A stretch of DNA of 64,000 bases from Nocardia cyriacigeorgica (GCF_005863245.1 NZ_VBUT01000005.1:186001-250000); one strand, 5' to 3'. Positions 1 through 8,864 are shown, counted from the stretch's first letter. The notes: generated by a model from the letters alone, not told the origin. Numbers and translations: made by a program.

Positions 1-15
1 ATCGGAATGCCCGCG

Positions 16-978
16 TCAGTGCAGTGCTGACCTCAGCGTGTCCTGCGCCAGCTTGATGGCCGCGGTCGCGGCGTGGGTGGAGCGCATCGAGTTGATCATC
101 ATGAAGTCGTGGATGATTCCGCCGAAACGCACCTGGGTGACCGGAACGCCGGCCGCGCGGAGTTTCGCCGCGTACGCCTCGCCTTCGTCGCGGAGGACGT
201 CGGCCTCGGCGGTGATCACCAGTGCGGGCGGCAGCCCCGATAGTTGGTCGATCGACGCACGCAGCGGGGAGGCGTAGATCTCCGCGCGCTGGGCCTCGTT
301 ATCGGTGTATTGGTCCCAGAACCATTTCATGCCTTCGCGGGCGAGGAAGTAGTGCTCGGCGAACTGGTGGTAGGAACCGGTGTCGAAATCGGCGTTGGTC
401 ACCGGGTACAGCAGCACCTGTTGGCTCACGTGGACGTCGCCTCGGTCCTTGGCCATCAGGGCGAATACCGCGGACATATTGCCGCCGACGGAGTCGCCCG
501 CGACGGCGAAACGCGTTGCGTCGAGGCCCTTCTCGGCACCATGCGCGACGACCCACTGGGCCGCGGCATAGTTCTGTTCGATGGCCGTCGGATACTTCGC
601 CTCCGGCGACAAGGTGTACTCCGGGAAGACCGCGGCAGCGCCGGCGCCGACCGCGAGTTCACGCACCAGGCGGTCGTGGGTGTGTGCGTTGCCGAACACC
701 CACCCGGCGCCATGGATGTAGAAGACGACCGGCAACGGTCCGGTGGATCCGGCCGGCTTGACGATGCGCACGGGGACCGAGCCGGTCGGTCCGCCTTCGA
801 CGGTGATCCACTCTTCGTCGATCTCCGGTTTCTCGATATCGCCGGACTGGACCTCGTCGACGGCCTTGCGGCCTTCTTCGGGCGGCAGTTGGTACAGGAA
901 TGGCGGCGTATCGGTGGCCTTGCAGAATTCGGCGGCCTCGGGTTCGAGGACGGGCTGGATGTGCTGGTTGGTTGCCAT
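16..978 (-). CDS. alpha/beta hydrolase, HSL-type esterase
   Basis: This is a 320-residue alpha/beta hydrolase of the hormone-sensitive-lipase esterase family, expected to hydrolyse short acyl esters in the cytoplasm. An oxyanion-hole motif HGAGW lies near residue 89 and the nucleophile elbow GDSVGG near residue 163. Later acidic (EADVLRDEG) and histidine (IIHDF) motifs complete the triad. No signal peptide is seen. A GTG six bases further upstream is possible, but the GGGAG at 988-992 is well spaced only for the ATG at 978. A dyad shared with other units of this region lies about 55 bases upstream. The substrate cannot be told from sequence. Confidence 0.88.
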   Translation of the reverse strand: MATNQHIQPVLEPEAAEFCKATDTPPFLYQLPPEEGRKAVDEVQSGDIEKPEIDEEWITVEGGPTGSVPVRIVKPAGSTGPLPVVFYIHGAGWVFGNAHTHDRLVRELAVGAGAAAVFPEYTLSPEAKYPTAIEQNYAAAQWVVAHGAEKGLDATRFAVAGDSVGGNMSAVFALMAKDRGDVHVSQQVLLYPVTNADFDTGSYHQFAEHYFLAREGMKWFWDQYTDNEAQRAEIYASPLRASIDQLSGLPPALVITAEADVLRDEGEAYAAKLRAAGVPVTQVRFGGIIHDFMMINSMRSTHAATAAIKLAQDTLRSALH

Positions 979-1032
979 GGACACTTGCTCCCATCACGAG
1001 AATGTGTGCGGTGCCGGGCTCAGGCTAGTCCT

Positions 1033-1057
1033 GCAATGTTAACGCTGGCAACACTTG
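1033..1057. promoter_or_regulatory. candidate operator, ATGT-N11-ACAC variant
   Basis: ATGT at 1036-1039 is followed eleven bases later by ACAC at 1051-1054. This is the weakest of four similar sites in the first 12 kb (others at 3160-3184, 7266-7290 and 11336-11360). It lies just upstream of the esterase gene. The shared spacing suggests one regulator, but the evidence is pattern only. Confidence 0.35.
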
Positions 1058-1098
1058 GCCGGAAATGACTGTGCGCGAATATCTTCGACGACTCCGCC

Positions 1099-1116
1099 TG
1101 TCACTGATCAATGACA
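1099..1116. promoter_or_regulatory. near-palindrome upstream of esterase gene
   Basis: TGTCACTGATCAATGACA is an 18-base palindrome with one mismatched pair, in the noncoding stretch between the esterase and the TetR gene. It has the shape of a repressor operator; no binding protein can be assigned. Confidence 0.3.
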
Positions 1117-1241
1117 CGGCCTGTGCCGATGCATAGTTTTTCCATATGGCTGTGCGATTTGCTGATAGGGGAATACTGAAACCACATGGCCGATAGGTTG
1201 CCTCGAATAGGGGGTGCGTTATCCGGAAGGCAGGAGTCCGG

Positions 1242-1919
1242 TCAGGCGGCGCGGTGCGGATGAAGCAGGGCCGAGATGAGCCGCTGTGCGTTGTCGACGG
1301 CGCGGTCGGCGTCGCCGTCTGCCGAACCCAGCAGCGGATCCAGTCCGCGGATATGCGGGGCCAGTGCGATGTGGGGGAGTGTTACCAGCAAGAGCGACAG
1401 CAGTGCGTCGGTATCGGCGTCACGGGATAGCTGCCCGGTGGCGACCGCGCGATCGATCAACGGGCGCAGCACCGCCAGGTAATCGTCGTTGACGACCTCC
1501 CGCACGGCGGTCCGTGCGACGGGGTCGTGTTCGAGGTTGGCGGCAGCGGTCATCGCGCGCTCGAGCGGATGATCATAGAAGTAGCGCACCCACGCCGCGG
1601 TCAGATCTCGCAGGGCCGCGAAAAAATCTGCGTCCCAGTCGAGTTCGCTCGCCGCTGACTCCATCGCGGTGCGAATGCGGTGGCTCGACAGTCGCGCGAG
1701 ATGGACGTACAGGTCGGCCTTGTCGGTGAAGTACTGGAACAGGCTGCCTTTGGCGACCCCGGCCTCACGCGCGATCGTGTTCAGGCTGCCGCCGCTGAAG
1801 CCGCGTGCGGCGAACTCCGCTTCGGCCGCGGCGACCACGGCCGCGCGGCGCGCTTCGGGAAGTCGCTGCCATGTTCCTGTCGGCAAGCGCCGGCCTCCTG
1901 TCCGGTTGGTGATTGACAC
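1242..1919 (-). CDS. TetR family transcriptional regulator
   Basis: A 225-residue TetR-family repressor. The N-terminal helix-turn-helix is recognisable (FAARGFSGGSLNTIAREAG followed by KGSLFQYFTDKADLY, about residues 36-72), and the rest is a helical ligand domain. The start is a GTG. The gene is divergent from the saccharopine-dehydrogenase-like gene at 2031, and two tandem palindromes fill the gap between them. It therefore probably represses itself and that neighbour. The inducer is unknown; nearby genes suggest a lipid or carbonyl metabolite. Confidence 0.9.
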   Translation of the reverse strand: MSITNRTGGRRLPTGTWQRLPEARRAAVVAAAEAEFAARGFSGGSLNTIAREAGVAKGSLFQYFTDKADLYVHLARLSSHRIRTAMESAASELDWDADFFAALRDLTAAWVRYFYDHPLERAMTAAANLEHDPVARTAVREVVNDDYLAVLRPLIDRAVATGQLSRDADTDALLSLLLVTLPHIALAPHIRGLDPLLGSADGDADRAVDNAQRLISALLHPHRAA

Positions 1920-1940
1920 GGTGTCGATTCGATCCTACAG

Positions 1941-1968
1941 TGACCACCAGTCATATGACCACTGGTCA
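1941..1968. promoter_or_regulatory. tandem TetR-type operators
   Basis: TGACCACTGGTCA at 1956-1968 is a perfect 6+1+6 palindrome. TGACCACCAGTCA at 1941-1953 is an imperfect copy 15 bases away. They lie between the divergent TetR gene and the gene at 2031, where a local repressor would control both. Confidence 0.65.
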
Positions 1969-2030
1969 TTTCCCTGGTCGTCCTGCGTGCGCGCCATTCA
2001 CCGGTCACCCATTCCGAAGGAGAATCCTCG

Positions 2031-3125
2031 ATGTCCGGACGTATCGTTCTACTCGGAGCTACCGGCTATACCGGCGGGATCGTTCTCGACGCCTTGCTGC
2101 GGCGGGGGCTCGCACCGATCCTCGCCGGACGCAATCGTGCGGCTCTGGCAACCCTGGCCGAGCGGGCCGGCGGACTCGACTACCGGATCGCCGACGTCAC
2201 CGACCCGCAGAGTGTCGCGAACCTCGTGGACCGCGGCGACGTGCTCATCAGCACCGTCGGCCCGTTCGAGCGCTACGGGTATCCGGTGGCGCGCGCGGCC
2301 GCCGAATCCGGTGCGCACTACATCGATTCGACCGGCGAAGTCGGATTCGTGCGTGAGCTGCGCCGCCGGTTGCACGATCGCGCCCGCGAGACCGGGTCGC
2401 TGATGGTGCCGGCCTTCGGTTACGACTACGTGCCCGGAATCCTGGCCGCGACACTCGCCGCCCGGCAGGCCGAAGCGCCGGTGCGCTCGATCGATATCGG
2501 CTACTTCGCCACCGGGTCGCTGAGGAAGGGGCTGAGTCACGGTACCCGCACGACGATGCGGGATGGTCTCACCCTGCCGTCGCCGCGCTGGTCGGGTGGC
2601 CGGCTCGTCGAGGCCCGCACCGGATCGAAGGTCCGGGCCTTCGATGTGCGCGGCAAACGCAAGAACGCCACGCTCGTCTCGGGGACCGAGGTGCTGTTCC
2701 TGCCGGAGGATCTGCCGACGCTCGATTCCGTCACGGTCTACAACGGCTGGTTCCCGGCGCTTGCCCGTCCCATGGTGGTCCTGTCGGCCATGACCGCCCA
2801 GCTTTCTCGAATTCCGCTCGGCCGCAAGCTGATCGACATCGCCTCAGGCCCGATGATCGGTCCGGCCGGTGGCCCGGATGCCGCCGAGCGCGCACGGACC
2901 CGCTCGCATGTCGTCGCTGTCGCGGCGGACGAGTCGGGACGATCGTCGCAGGTGCACGTCGAAGGTCCGAGTGCCTACAGCGTGACCGGCGAGCTCATGG
3001 CCTGGGCGGCGCAGCGGTTGGTGACGGCACCGCCGCGCACCGCGGGGGTGGTCGGGCCGGTCGAAGCGTTCGGCTTCGAGGTGCTGCGCGACGGGTGTGC
3101 GGGGGTGGGCCTTATCCCGGTCTGA
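2031..3125 (+). CDS. saccharopine dehydrogenase-like NAD(P)-binding reductase
   Basis: A 364-residue protein with an N-terminal Rossmann fold (GATGYTGGIVLDALL, residues 9-23) and the overall layout of the saccharopine dehydrogenase / trans-acting enoyl reductase family. In actinobacteria this family includes trans-acting enoyl reductases of lipid synthesis and many uncharacterised oxidoreductases. The ATG follows a good AAGGAG site (2017-2022). It is divergent from the TetR gene at 1242 with operators between, so its expression is probably inducible. Cytoplasmic; the substrate is unknown. Confidence 0.8.
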   Translation: MSGRIVLLGATGYTGGIVLDALLRRGLAPILAGRNRAALATLAERAGGLDYRIADVTDPQSVANLVDRGDVLISTVGPFERYGYPVARAAAESGAHYIDSTGEVGFVRELRRRLHDRARETGSLMVPAFGYDYVPGILAATLAARQAEAPVRSIDIGYFATGSLRKGLSHGTRTTMRDGLTLPSPRWSGGRLVEARTGSKVRAFDVRGKRKNATLVSGTEVLFLPEDLPTLDSVTVYNGWFPALARPMVVLSAMTAQLSRIPLGRKLIDIASGPMIGPAGGPDAAERARTRSHVVAVAADESGRSSQVHVEGPSAYSVTGELMAWAAQRLVTAPPRTAGVVGPVEAFGFEVLRDGCAGVGLIPV

Positions 3126-3159
3126 CGATATATTGACGGCGATAACATTAGCGGCTAGC

Positions 3160-3184
3160 CTGATGTAAACACTGAATACATCAG
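3160..3184. promoter_or_regulatory. candidate operator, ATGT-N11-ACAT
   Basis: CTGATGTA at 3160-3167 and TACATCAG at 3177-3184 form a perfect 8-base inverted repeat with a 9-base spacer, just upstream of the decarboxylase-family gene. Its core and spacing match the sites at 7266-7290 and 11336-11360. Confidence 0.55.
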
Positions 3185-3203
3185 ATCTGAGGGAGCTTTG
3201 CCG

Positions 3204-4121
3204 ATGTCACCGACTCGTCAGGACACAGTCGAGGTCGATCTGGGCGGTCGCACCGTCGCGGTACCGAAAGGTGGCCTGTACGACCGGTTTCGGATGAATA
3301 CCGATCTCGACGAGGTGGCTCGGGACCCGCGGGTGAGCAGCGTCGACTTCTTCCGGAAGCTGCGCAAGAACAGGGTCGACTCGCCGATCGGGGAGACGCT
3401 CACCCCGAACTTCTACTACCGGATCTCGACCGCCCGGCTGACCATGCTCGCCCGGACCAGATCGATCCGGGAACGACTGCCACGGGAACTGACCCCGTTG
3501 CAGGTCGCGCCCGGTCTCGGTCTGGTGTCGGTGATGTTCTTCCGCTACGACGTCTGCGATATCGACTTCTACACCGAGGCCGCGGTCGGCGTCGCGGTCC
3601 GGCCTGCGCGACACGGGCGGCTCGGATTCTTCGACCTCGTCACCGGTCTCGACAACGACGATCTCGATTCCTATGTGCTGTCGCTGCCGGTCAGTTCCGA
3701 GATCGCCCAGGTGCGCGGCCACGACGGCTACGGCTTCCCGAAATGGGTGACCGACCTCGAGGTCGAGATCGGCGAGGACCGCACCACGGCGCGTGTGGCC
3801 AATGACGCCGGTGGCCTGGATCTGGCGCTGTCGGTCGCCACCCCGGCGCAATCCAGGTTCCCTTCGGGCGAGCGGGTGTCGAGTCTCACCTCGTACACCT
3901 GCATCGACGGCGTGTGGCATTCGACGCTGAGTCAGACCAATGTGCTGTCCGCGGGCAGCGCGAGCTTTCCGCGCAATGTCGATCTTCAGGTCGGGCAGGG
4001 CCGCATGGCCGACGACCTGCGTGCGCTCGACCCGATCAGGACCATTCGCCTCGACGTCACCACCGAAGGCCAACTCGCCCTGCACATGCCAGTTCCGACC
4101 TCGATGCCGGACCGGAACTAG
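3204..4121 (+). CDS. acetoacetate decarboxylase family protein
   Basis: A 305-residue protein of the acetoacetate-decarboxylase fold. The hallmark GYGFPKWVTDLEV (about residue 175) carries the lysine in the position of the Schiff-base residue. The family includes true decarboxylases, aldolase-dehydratases and uncharacterised beta-keto-acid enzymes, so the reaction is open. The ATG at 3204 is preferred over the TTG at 3198 because GGGAG at 3191-3195 is then eight bases away. It is followed after 39 bases by an aldehyde dehydrogenase gene, probably co-transcribed, with a strong dyad upstream. Confidence 0.8.
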   Translation: MSPTRQDTVEVDLGGRTVAVPKGGLYDRFRMNTDLDEVARDPRVSSVDFFRKLRKNRVDSPIGETLTPNFYYRISTARLTMLARTRSIRERLPRELTPLQVAPGLGLVSVMFFRYDVCDIDFYTEAAVGVAVRPARHGRLGFFDLVTGLDNDDLDSYVLSLPVSSEIAQVRGHDGYGFPKWVTDLEVEIGEDRTTARVANDAGGLDLALSVATPAQSRFPSGERVSSLTSYTCIDGVWHSTLSQTNVLSAGSASFPRNVDLQVGQGRMADDLRALDPIRTIRLDVTTEGQLALHMPVPTSMPDRN

Positions 4122-4160
4122 TACCCGCAATCCGCCGACCGAGACGATCACGGAGCCGCT

Positions 4161-5759
4161 ATGACAACCGATAACACGACCCGGCCATCCACCGTTACCG
4201 GCTCCGGCCTGCCGGCCTCGATCGGCTCCGCGCTGCTCGAGCGGCTGACCGCCCGCGTCGTCGCCGCACCGGAGGCCGAACGCGTCACGACGACGGCGCC
4301 GTACACCGGCGCACCGCTGGCGGATCTGCCGGTCTCCACGCCGGCCGATGTGGAGGCGGCGTTCGCGCGTGCTCGCGGCGCCCAGGCCGCGTGGGCCGAG
4401 CGGTCGCTGCGGGAACGCAAGGCGATCATGCTCCGCTTCCACGATCTCGTGCTGGCGCGTCAGAACGAGGTTCTCGACCTGATGCAGGCCGAGAGCGGCA
4501 AGACCCGTCGCGACGCGTTTCTGGAAGTCAGCGATATCGCCATCACCGCACGGTATTACGGGCGCAATGCCGCGAAACTCCTCGCACCCGTGCGCCGCCG
4601 TGGCGCCATCCCGCTGCTGACCCATACCACCGAGTTGCGCCATCCCAAGGGGGTCGTGGCCGTCATCTCGCCGTGGAACTATCCGTTGAGCATGGCGGCA
4701 GGCGATGCCATTCCGGCGCTCATGGCAGGCAACGCGGTGGTGCAGAAGCCCGACACGCAGACCGCGCTGACGGCACTGTGGGCGCTGGACCTGATGCACG
4801 AGGCCGGGTTGCCCGCCGGTGTCTGGCAGATGGTGGTGGGCCGGGGCAGCTCCATCGGCGGTGCGTTGATGGACAACGCCGACTACATGATGTTCACCGG
4901 TTCCACCGCCAGCGGACGCCGGATCGCCCGCGACGCGGGGGAGCGGCTCATCGGCTCCTCACTGGAACTCGGCGGCAAGAACGCCATGCTGGTGCTCGAC
5001 GACGCCGATATCGGCCGCGCCGCCGACGGCGCCGTCAACGCCTGCTTTCCCTCGACCGGCCAGCTCTGTGTCTCGATCGAGCGCCTGTATGTGGCGGATT
5101 CCATCCGTGACCGGTTCGTCTCCGAATTCGTTTCGCGCACCGAGAAATTGCGGATCGGCGCGGCCTACGACTACAGCGTCGACGTCGGATGCCTGACGAA
5201 CCGGGCCCAGCTGGAGACCGTCACCGCGCACGTCGACGACGCCGTCGCCAAGGGTGCGACCGTGCTGGCCGGCGGCCGGGCACGACCGGATCTCGGGCCG
5301 CTGTTCTACGAACCGACGATCCTCACCGATGTCACACCGGACATGACGCTCTATGACCAGGAAACCTTCGGTCCTGTCGTGTCGATCTACTCCTTCGACG
5401 ATCTCGACGACGCCATCGCCCGCGCCAATGCGACTCCGTACGGTCTCAATGCCAGCGTGTGGACGCGAGACGGTGCCAAAGGCCGAGCGGTCGCGGCGCG
5501 TCTGCACGCGGGCACCGTGAATGTGAACGACGCCTACGCCGCGGCGTGGGGGAGCATCGACTCGCCGATGGGCGGCATGGGCGACTCCGGTCTGGGCCGC
5601 CGCCACGGCGCCGACGGCATCCTGAAGTACACCGAACCGCAAACGGTCGCCCACCAGCGGCTTCAGGGATTCAACGCGCCGCCCGGCGTTCCGCATCGCG
5701 CCTGGGCGGCCGCGCTGACCTTCGCGCTGCGGTCGCTGAAAGTGGTGGGAGCCCGCTGA
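4161..5759 (+). CDS. NAD(P)-dependent aldehyde dehydrogenase, GabD2-like
   Basis: A 532-residue aldehyde dehydrogenase oxidising an aldehyde to its acid. Catalytic residues are in place: Glu269 in LELGGKN and Cys303 in STGQLC, with the cofactor-site motif SPWNYP and FTGSTASG. Length and sequence resemble mycobacterial GabD2 (succinate-semialdehyde dehydrogenase family), but substrate assignment from sequence is weak. It is the second gene after the decarboxylase-family gene and ends before a very long palindromic terminator. The C-terminus carries a 40-residue hydrophobic or basic extension (AWAAALTFALRSLKVVGAR). Confidence 0.85.
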   Translation: MTTDNTTRPSTVTGSGLPASIGSALLERLTARVVAAPEAERVTTTAPYTGAPLADLPVSTPADVEAAFARARGAQAAWAERSLRERKAIMLRFHDLVLARQNEVLDLMQAESGKTRRDAFLEVSDIAITARYYGRNAAKLLAPVRRRGAIPLLTHTTELRHPKGVVAVISPWNYPLSMAAGDAIPALMAGNAVVQKPDTQTALTALWALDLMHEAGLPAGVWQMVVGRGSSIGGALMDNADYMMFTGSTASGRRIARDAGERLIGSSLELGGKNAMLVLDDADIGRAADGAVNACFPSTGQLCVSIERLYVADSIRDRFVSEFVSRTEKLRIGAAYDYSVDVGCLTNRAQLETVTAHVDDAVAKGATVLAGGRARPDLGPLFYEPTILTDVTPDMTLYDQETFGPVVSIYSFDDLDDAIARANATPYGLNASVWTRDGAKGRAVAARLHAGTVNVNDAYAAAWGSIDSPMGGMGDSGLGRRHGADGILKYTEPQTVAHQRLQGFNAPPGVPHRAWAAALTFALRSLKVVGAR

Positions 5760-5880
5760 ACAGCTGTTCGCCGGGGCCCGATCGAGCCTCGTCGCACGAA
5801 TTCTCGCGCTGCCGGCCACGGTGAACGACCGTGGCCGGCGGATCCATTTGTCCCTCTTTCGCATGAATGTCCTTGCGCCG

Positions 5881-5926
5881 GATAGGCGAAGGGCCCAGAT
5901 CAGCTGATCTGGGCCCTTCGCCTATC
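5881..5926. terminator. bidirectional terminator, 46-base perfect palindrome
   Basis: The 46 bases centred between 5903 and 5904 are a perfect palindrome, giving a hairpin of up to 23 pairs. It lies between the convergent aldehyde dehydrogenase and oxidoreductase genes, ending four bases from the latter's stop codon. Confidence 0.9.
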
Positions 5927-5929
5927 TGC

Positions 5930-7225
5930 TCACCGCGCGTAGGTATTCGCCTCGACGGTACTGCGCTGATCCTTCGACTTCTTCGACCCGAGCCAGCGTG
6001 CGTAACGGCGCAGCGCGCGGCTCTGCACCCACTGATCAGCGACCAGGGCATACGCCGGTGCCACACCGAGCGCGGGATTCCTGCCCGCCGCCATCCGGCG
6101 CATCTGGTACCGGACCATCGACATTTCGGTGAGCGAGGCCAGCGACTTGTCCGACCACGTCACCGGCTTCATCGCCCCGGCCGCGCCCAGGCCTTCGCGC
6201 CAGCGGTTGGGCAGATCGGGCGTGACCGCCAACGCTGTCGCCATGCCGATCAACGCGACATTATTGGCGAGCACGTGCTCGGCGGTCTCGCGGCGCGAAA
6301 TCCCGCCGGTCAACATCAGCGGCAACGCACTGGTTCTGGCGAGGTCCGCGGCGAGCTCGAGGAAATAGGCCTCGCGGGCCGCGGTGCGTCCGTCGGCGGG
6401 CCGGCCGTTCATCGCGGGGCTCTCGTAGCTGCCGCCGGACACCTCGACGAGATCGACGCCCAGCGTGGCGAGCATCTCGATCACCCGGTGGGCGTCGGCG
6501 GCATCGAAGCCGCCGCGCTGGAAGTCGGCCGAGTTCAGTTTCACCGCGATCGCGAAACCCGGCGACACCGCCGAACGGATGGCGCCGACGATATCGAGCA
6601 GCAGCCGCGCGCGATTCTCCAGCGAGCCGCCCCATCGATCCGTGCGATTGTTCACCAGCGGCGACAGGAACTGTGACAGCAGATAGCCGTGCGCGGCATG
6701 CACTTCCACGCCGTCGAAGCCGGCCTCCTCGGCGCGCTGCGCGGTGGTGACGAATCGGGTGACGGTGTCCTCGATCTGCTCGGCGGTCATCGCGACCGGC
6801 CGTCCGAAACGCTTGGAATGGCGGCCCACATCGACCGCGATATCCGACGGACCCCACACGACGCCGGGCATTTTCGCCTGCACCTGACGTCCGGGATGGC
6901 TGATCTGCATCCACATCGCCGCACCGGCGGCCTTACCGGCCTCGGCCCATTCGATGAAGGGGGTCAGCGGCGCATCGGCGTCGAGCACGATGCCGCCCGG
7001 TCCCGTCAGCGCTTCGGCGTGCACCATGACGTTGCCGGTGATCAACAGCCCGGCCCCGCCCGCACCCCAGCGCCGGTACAAGCTGATGAGGCGCTTGTCC
7101 GGCAGCTGTCCCTTGCTCGCCATCCCCTCTTCCATGGCCGCTTTCGCGATCCTGTTGCGCAGTACCTGGCCGGACCGCAGTCGCAGCGGCGAATACAAGC
7201 CGTCGGGCGTCGAATGATTCGACAT
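5930..7225 (-). CDS. old yellow enzyme-family NADH:flavin oxidoreductase
   Basis: A 431-residue FMN-binding TIM-barrel oxidoreductase of the old yellow enzyme family, typically reducing activated double bonds with NAD(P)H. Motifs seen are AMEEGMA near the N-terminus, QISHPGRQ, the catalytic segment VEVHAAHGYLLSQFLSPLVNNRTD, and the phosphate-binding LTGGISRRE. The length fits single-domain members without the FeS/FAD half of 2,4-dienoyl-CoA reductase. The ATG at 7225 is chosen because GGAG (7233-7236 on the complement) precedes it by about seven bases. The upstream dyad at 7266-7290 suggests co-regulation with neighbours. Confidence 0.85.
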   Translation of the reverse strand: MSNHSTPDGLYSPLRLRSGQVLRNRIAKAAMEEGMASKGQLPDKRLISLYRRWGAGGAGLLITGNVMVHAEALTGPGGIVLDADAPLTPFIEWAEAGKAAGAAMWMQISHPGRQVQAKMPGVVWGPSDIAVDVGRHSKRFGRPVAMTAEQIEDTVTRFVTTAQRAEEAGFDGVEVHAAHGYLLSQFLSPLVNNRTDRWGGSLENRARLLLDIVGAIRSAVSPGFAIAVKLNSADFQRGGFDAADAHRVIEMLATLGVDLVEVSGGSYESPAMNGRPADGRTAAREAYFLELAADLARTSALPLMLTGGISRRETAEHVLANNVALIGMATALAVTPDLPNRWREGLGAAGAMKPVTWSDKSLASLTEMSMVRYQMRRMAAGRNPALGVAPAYALVADQWVQSRALRRYARWLGSKKSKDQRSTVEANTYAR

Positions 7226-7265
7226 TGGATTCTCCATCCGAATCGGGAGCTGATGCGGTAGCGGC

Positions 7266-7290
7266 CGCATGTATACATCGCTAACATTAG
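7266..7290. promoter_or_regulatory. candidate operator, ATGT-N11-ACAT
   Basis: ATGT at 7269-7272 and ACAT at 7284-7287 have the same 15-base start-to-start spacing as the sites at 3160 and 11336. On the complement it reads CTAATGTTAGC and overlaps a TAATGT -10-like hexamer about 40 bases before the oxidoreductase start. Confidence 0.5.
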
Positions 7291-7378
7291 GAGCGGTGAG
7301 TAAGCGCCGTCAACTTTCCGGGATGTGAATCATGCCGACGTCGGGTCCGCCGTGTCGCCACGGCGGCCTGCCCGGCAT

Positions 7379-7987
7379 CTACATCTCGTCGACCAGGCGC
7401 AATGTGGCAGCCAACTGGTCGAGCAGTGCCTCGACGACCTGCTCGGTGGTGACCTCGCACCGGGTGCTCTCGATGGCGATCTCCTCGCCCATGGCCAGCC
7501 AGCCGCGCACCGCCAGCACCTGCCAGTCGGTGGGTTCGGCGATACCGGCGGCGTTCATGACCCGCTGGGCGAGCTCACTGCGCACCTCACGGAACGCGCC
7601 GACCACTCGTTCGTCGCCGCCCGCTCCTCCGCGTACCAGCGAGACGTAGTTGCGGGTCCGGCGCCGGATGAACGCGACATAGCCGGTGGTAATGGCCCGC
7701 AGCCGCTGCCTGCTGCCGCCCTCGCCGGGGTCGCGGGCCTGATCGAGCATCCGGCGTGCCGCTGCCATCACGACCGCCACGTAGTAGTCGGTCTTGGTGG
7801 CGAAGTAGTGGAACAGCAACCCGCGGGAGATACCGGCCTGCTCGGCGACTCGATCGATCGACAGCTCATGAATCGGGGTGTCGACGAGCAAACGCAGGCC
7901 GATACCGACCAGCTCCTCGCGCCGGTCCTCGGCGCTCTTCCTGCGCGCGACCGCGGCGTCGGCCGGTCGTGCGGTTGCCTCCGTCAT
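7379..7987 (-). CDS. TetR family transcriptional regulator
   Basis: A 202-residue TetR-family repressor with a clear helix-turn-helix (LSIDRVAEQAGISRGLLFHYFATKTDYY, about residues 42-69). It is divergent from the SDR/acyl-CoA dehydrogenase/phosphotransferase cluster, with a pair of palindromes in the intergenic region. It probably represses that cluster and itself, responding to a pathway intermediate such as an acyl-CoA (inference). The ATG lies just downstream of the operator pair. Confidence 0.9.
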   Translation of the reverse strand: MTEATARPADAAVARRKSAEDRREELVGIGLRLLVDTPIHELSIDRVAEQAGISRGLLFHYFATKTDYYVAVVMAAARRMLDQARDPGEGGSRQRLRAITTGYVAFIRRRTRNYVSLVRGGAGGDERVVGAFREVRSELAQRVMNAAGIAEPTDWQVLAVRGWLAMGEEIAIESTRCEVTTEQVVEALLDQLAATLRLVDEM

Positions 7988-8002
7988 TGCCTCACCTTAG
8001 CG

Positions 8003-8051
8003 CTTGTTGAGCGCTGCTCAGTAATGTAGTTTTTGAGCAATGCTCAACAAG
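8003..8051. promoter_or_regulatory. paired TetR-type operators between divergent genes
   Basis: TGAGCAATGCTCA (8034-8046) is a perfect palindrome and TGAGCGCTGCTCA (8008-8020) a second one. Outer arms CTTGT (8003-8007) and ACAAG (8047-8051) make the whole block a large dyad. It overlaps the start-proximal promoter space of both the TetR gene and the SDR gene. Confidence 0.75.
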
Positions 8052-8071
8052 AAGGTGCGAGGAGTTCTGTG

Positions 8072-8824
8072 ATGAAGCGGTCGAAGATCTTGATCACCGG
8101 CGCCAGTTCGGGACTGGGCATGGGTCTCGCGCGAGAGTTCGCCGCCCGCGGTGCCACGCTGGCGTTGTGCGCGCGCCGCACCGACCGGCTCGACGCGCTG
8201 GCCGCGGAGCTGACCTCGGCCCACCCCGGATGCCGGGTATTCGTGCGACAACTCGACGTCAACGATCACGCCGCGGTGACCGAGGTGTTCGACGCCTTCG
8301 CCACCGACCTGGGCGGCGTGGACCGGGTGATCGTGAACGCGGGCATCGGCAAGGGCAAGGCGCTGGGGACGGGCGGGTTCGACGAGAACCTGGCCACGCT
8401 GGAGACCAACCTCGTCGCCGGACTGGCGCAGATCGAGGCGGCGATGACGATCTTCCGGGCACAGCAGCGCGGCCATCTCGTGGTGATGTCGTCGATGAGC
8501 GCGTTTCGCGGCATGCGCCGCGCGATGACGACCTACGCCGCCAGCAAGGCCGGCCTGGCGATGCTGGCCGAGGGCCTGCGCGCGGAACTGTCCGGTCGCA
8601 GCCCGATCACGGTGAGCACGATCTATCCGGGCTACATCCGCACCGAACTCAACGAACAGGTCACGAACGCTCCGTTCATGGTCGACGCCGATACCGGCTG
8701 CCGGGCGCTGGCGAAGGCGATCGAGAAGGAACCCGCCACCGCGGTCGTTCCGGCCTGGCCGTGGGCGCCGATCGGCGTGGCGATGCGCACGCTTCCGCTG
8801 TCGCTGGTACGCAGGCTGAGCTGA
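8072..8824 (+). CDS. short-chain dehydrogenase/reductase
   Basis: A 250-residue classical SDR: cofactor motif TGASSGLGMG near the N-terminus, NAG at about residue 90, and active-site YAASK near residue 165. The ATG at 8072 has GGAG seven bases upstream. An in-frame start at 8033 would lie inside the operator and is rejected. It leads a cluster with an acyl-CoA dehydrogenase and a phosphotransferase. In the Pseudomonas levulinate pathway, the SDR LvaD reduces 4-ketovaleryl-CoA to the 4-hydroxy form, and this gene may play a similar role (inference). Confidence 0.85.
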   Translation: MKRSKILITGASSGLGMGLAREFAARGATLALCARRTDRLDALAAELTSAHPGCRVFVRQLDVNDHAAVTEVFDAFATDLGGVDRVIVNAGIGKGKALGTGGFDENLATLETNLVAGLAQIEAAMTIFRAQQRGHLVVMSSMSAFRGMRRAMTTYAASKAGLAMLAEGLRAELSGRSPITVSTIYPGYIRTELNEQVTNAPFMVDADTGCRALAKAIEKEPATAVVPAWPWAPIGVAMRTLPLSLVRRLS

Positions 8825-8864
8825 CCGCTCACCGCATTCGAACCGAGGAAACCGAGGAGACACG

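Noticed and set aside
3207..4799. 530-codon antisense frame over the decarboxylase and aldehyde dehydrogenase genes
   Set aside because: No recognisable domain; both sense genes have conserved catalytic motifs.
8033..8071. Earlier start for the SDR gene
   Set aside because: It would place the coding start inside the paired operator and lacks a ribosome site; ATG 8072 has GGAG correctly spaced.
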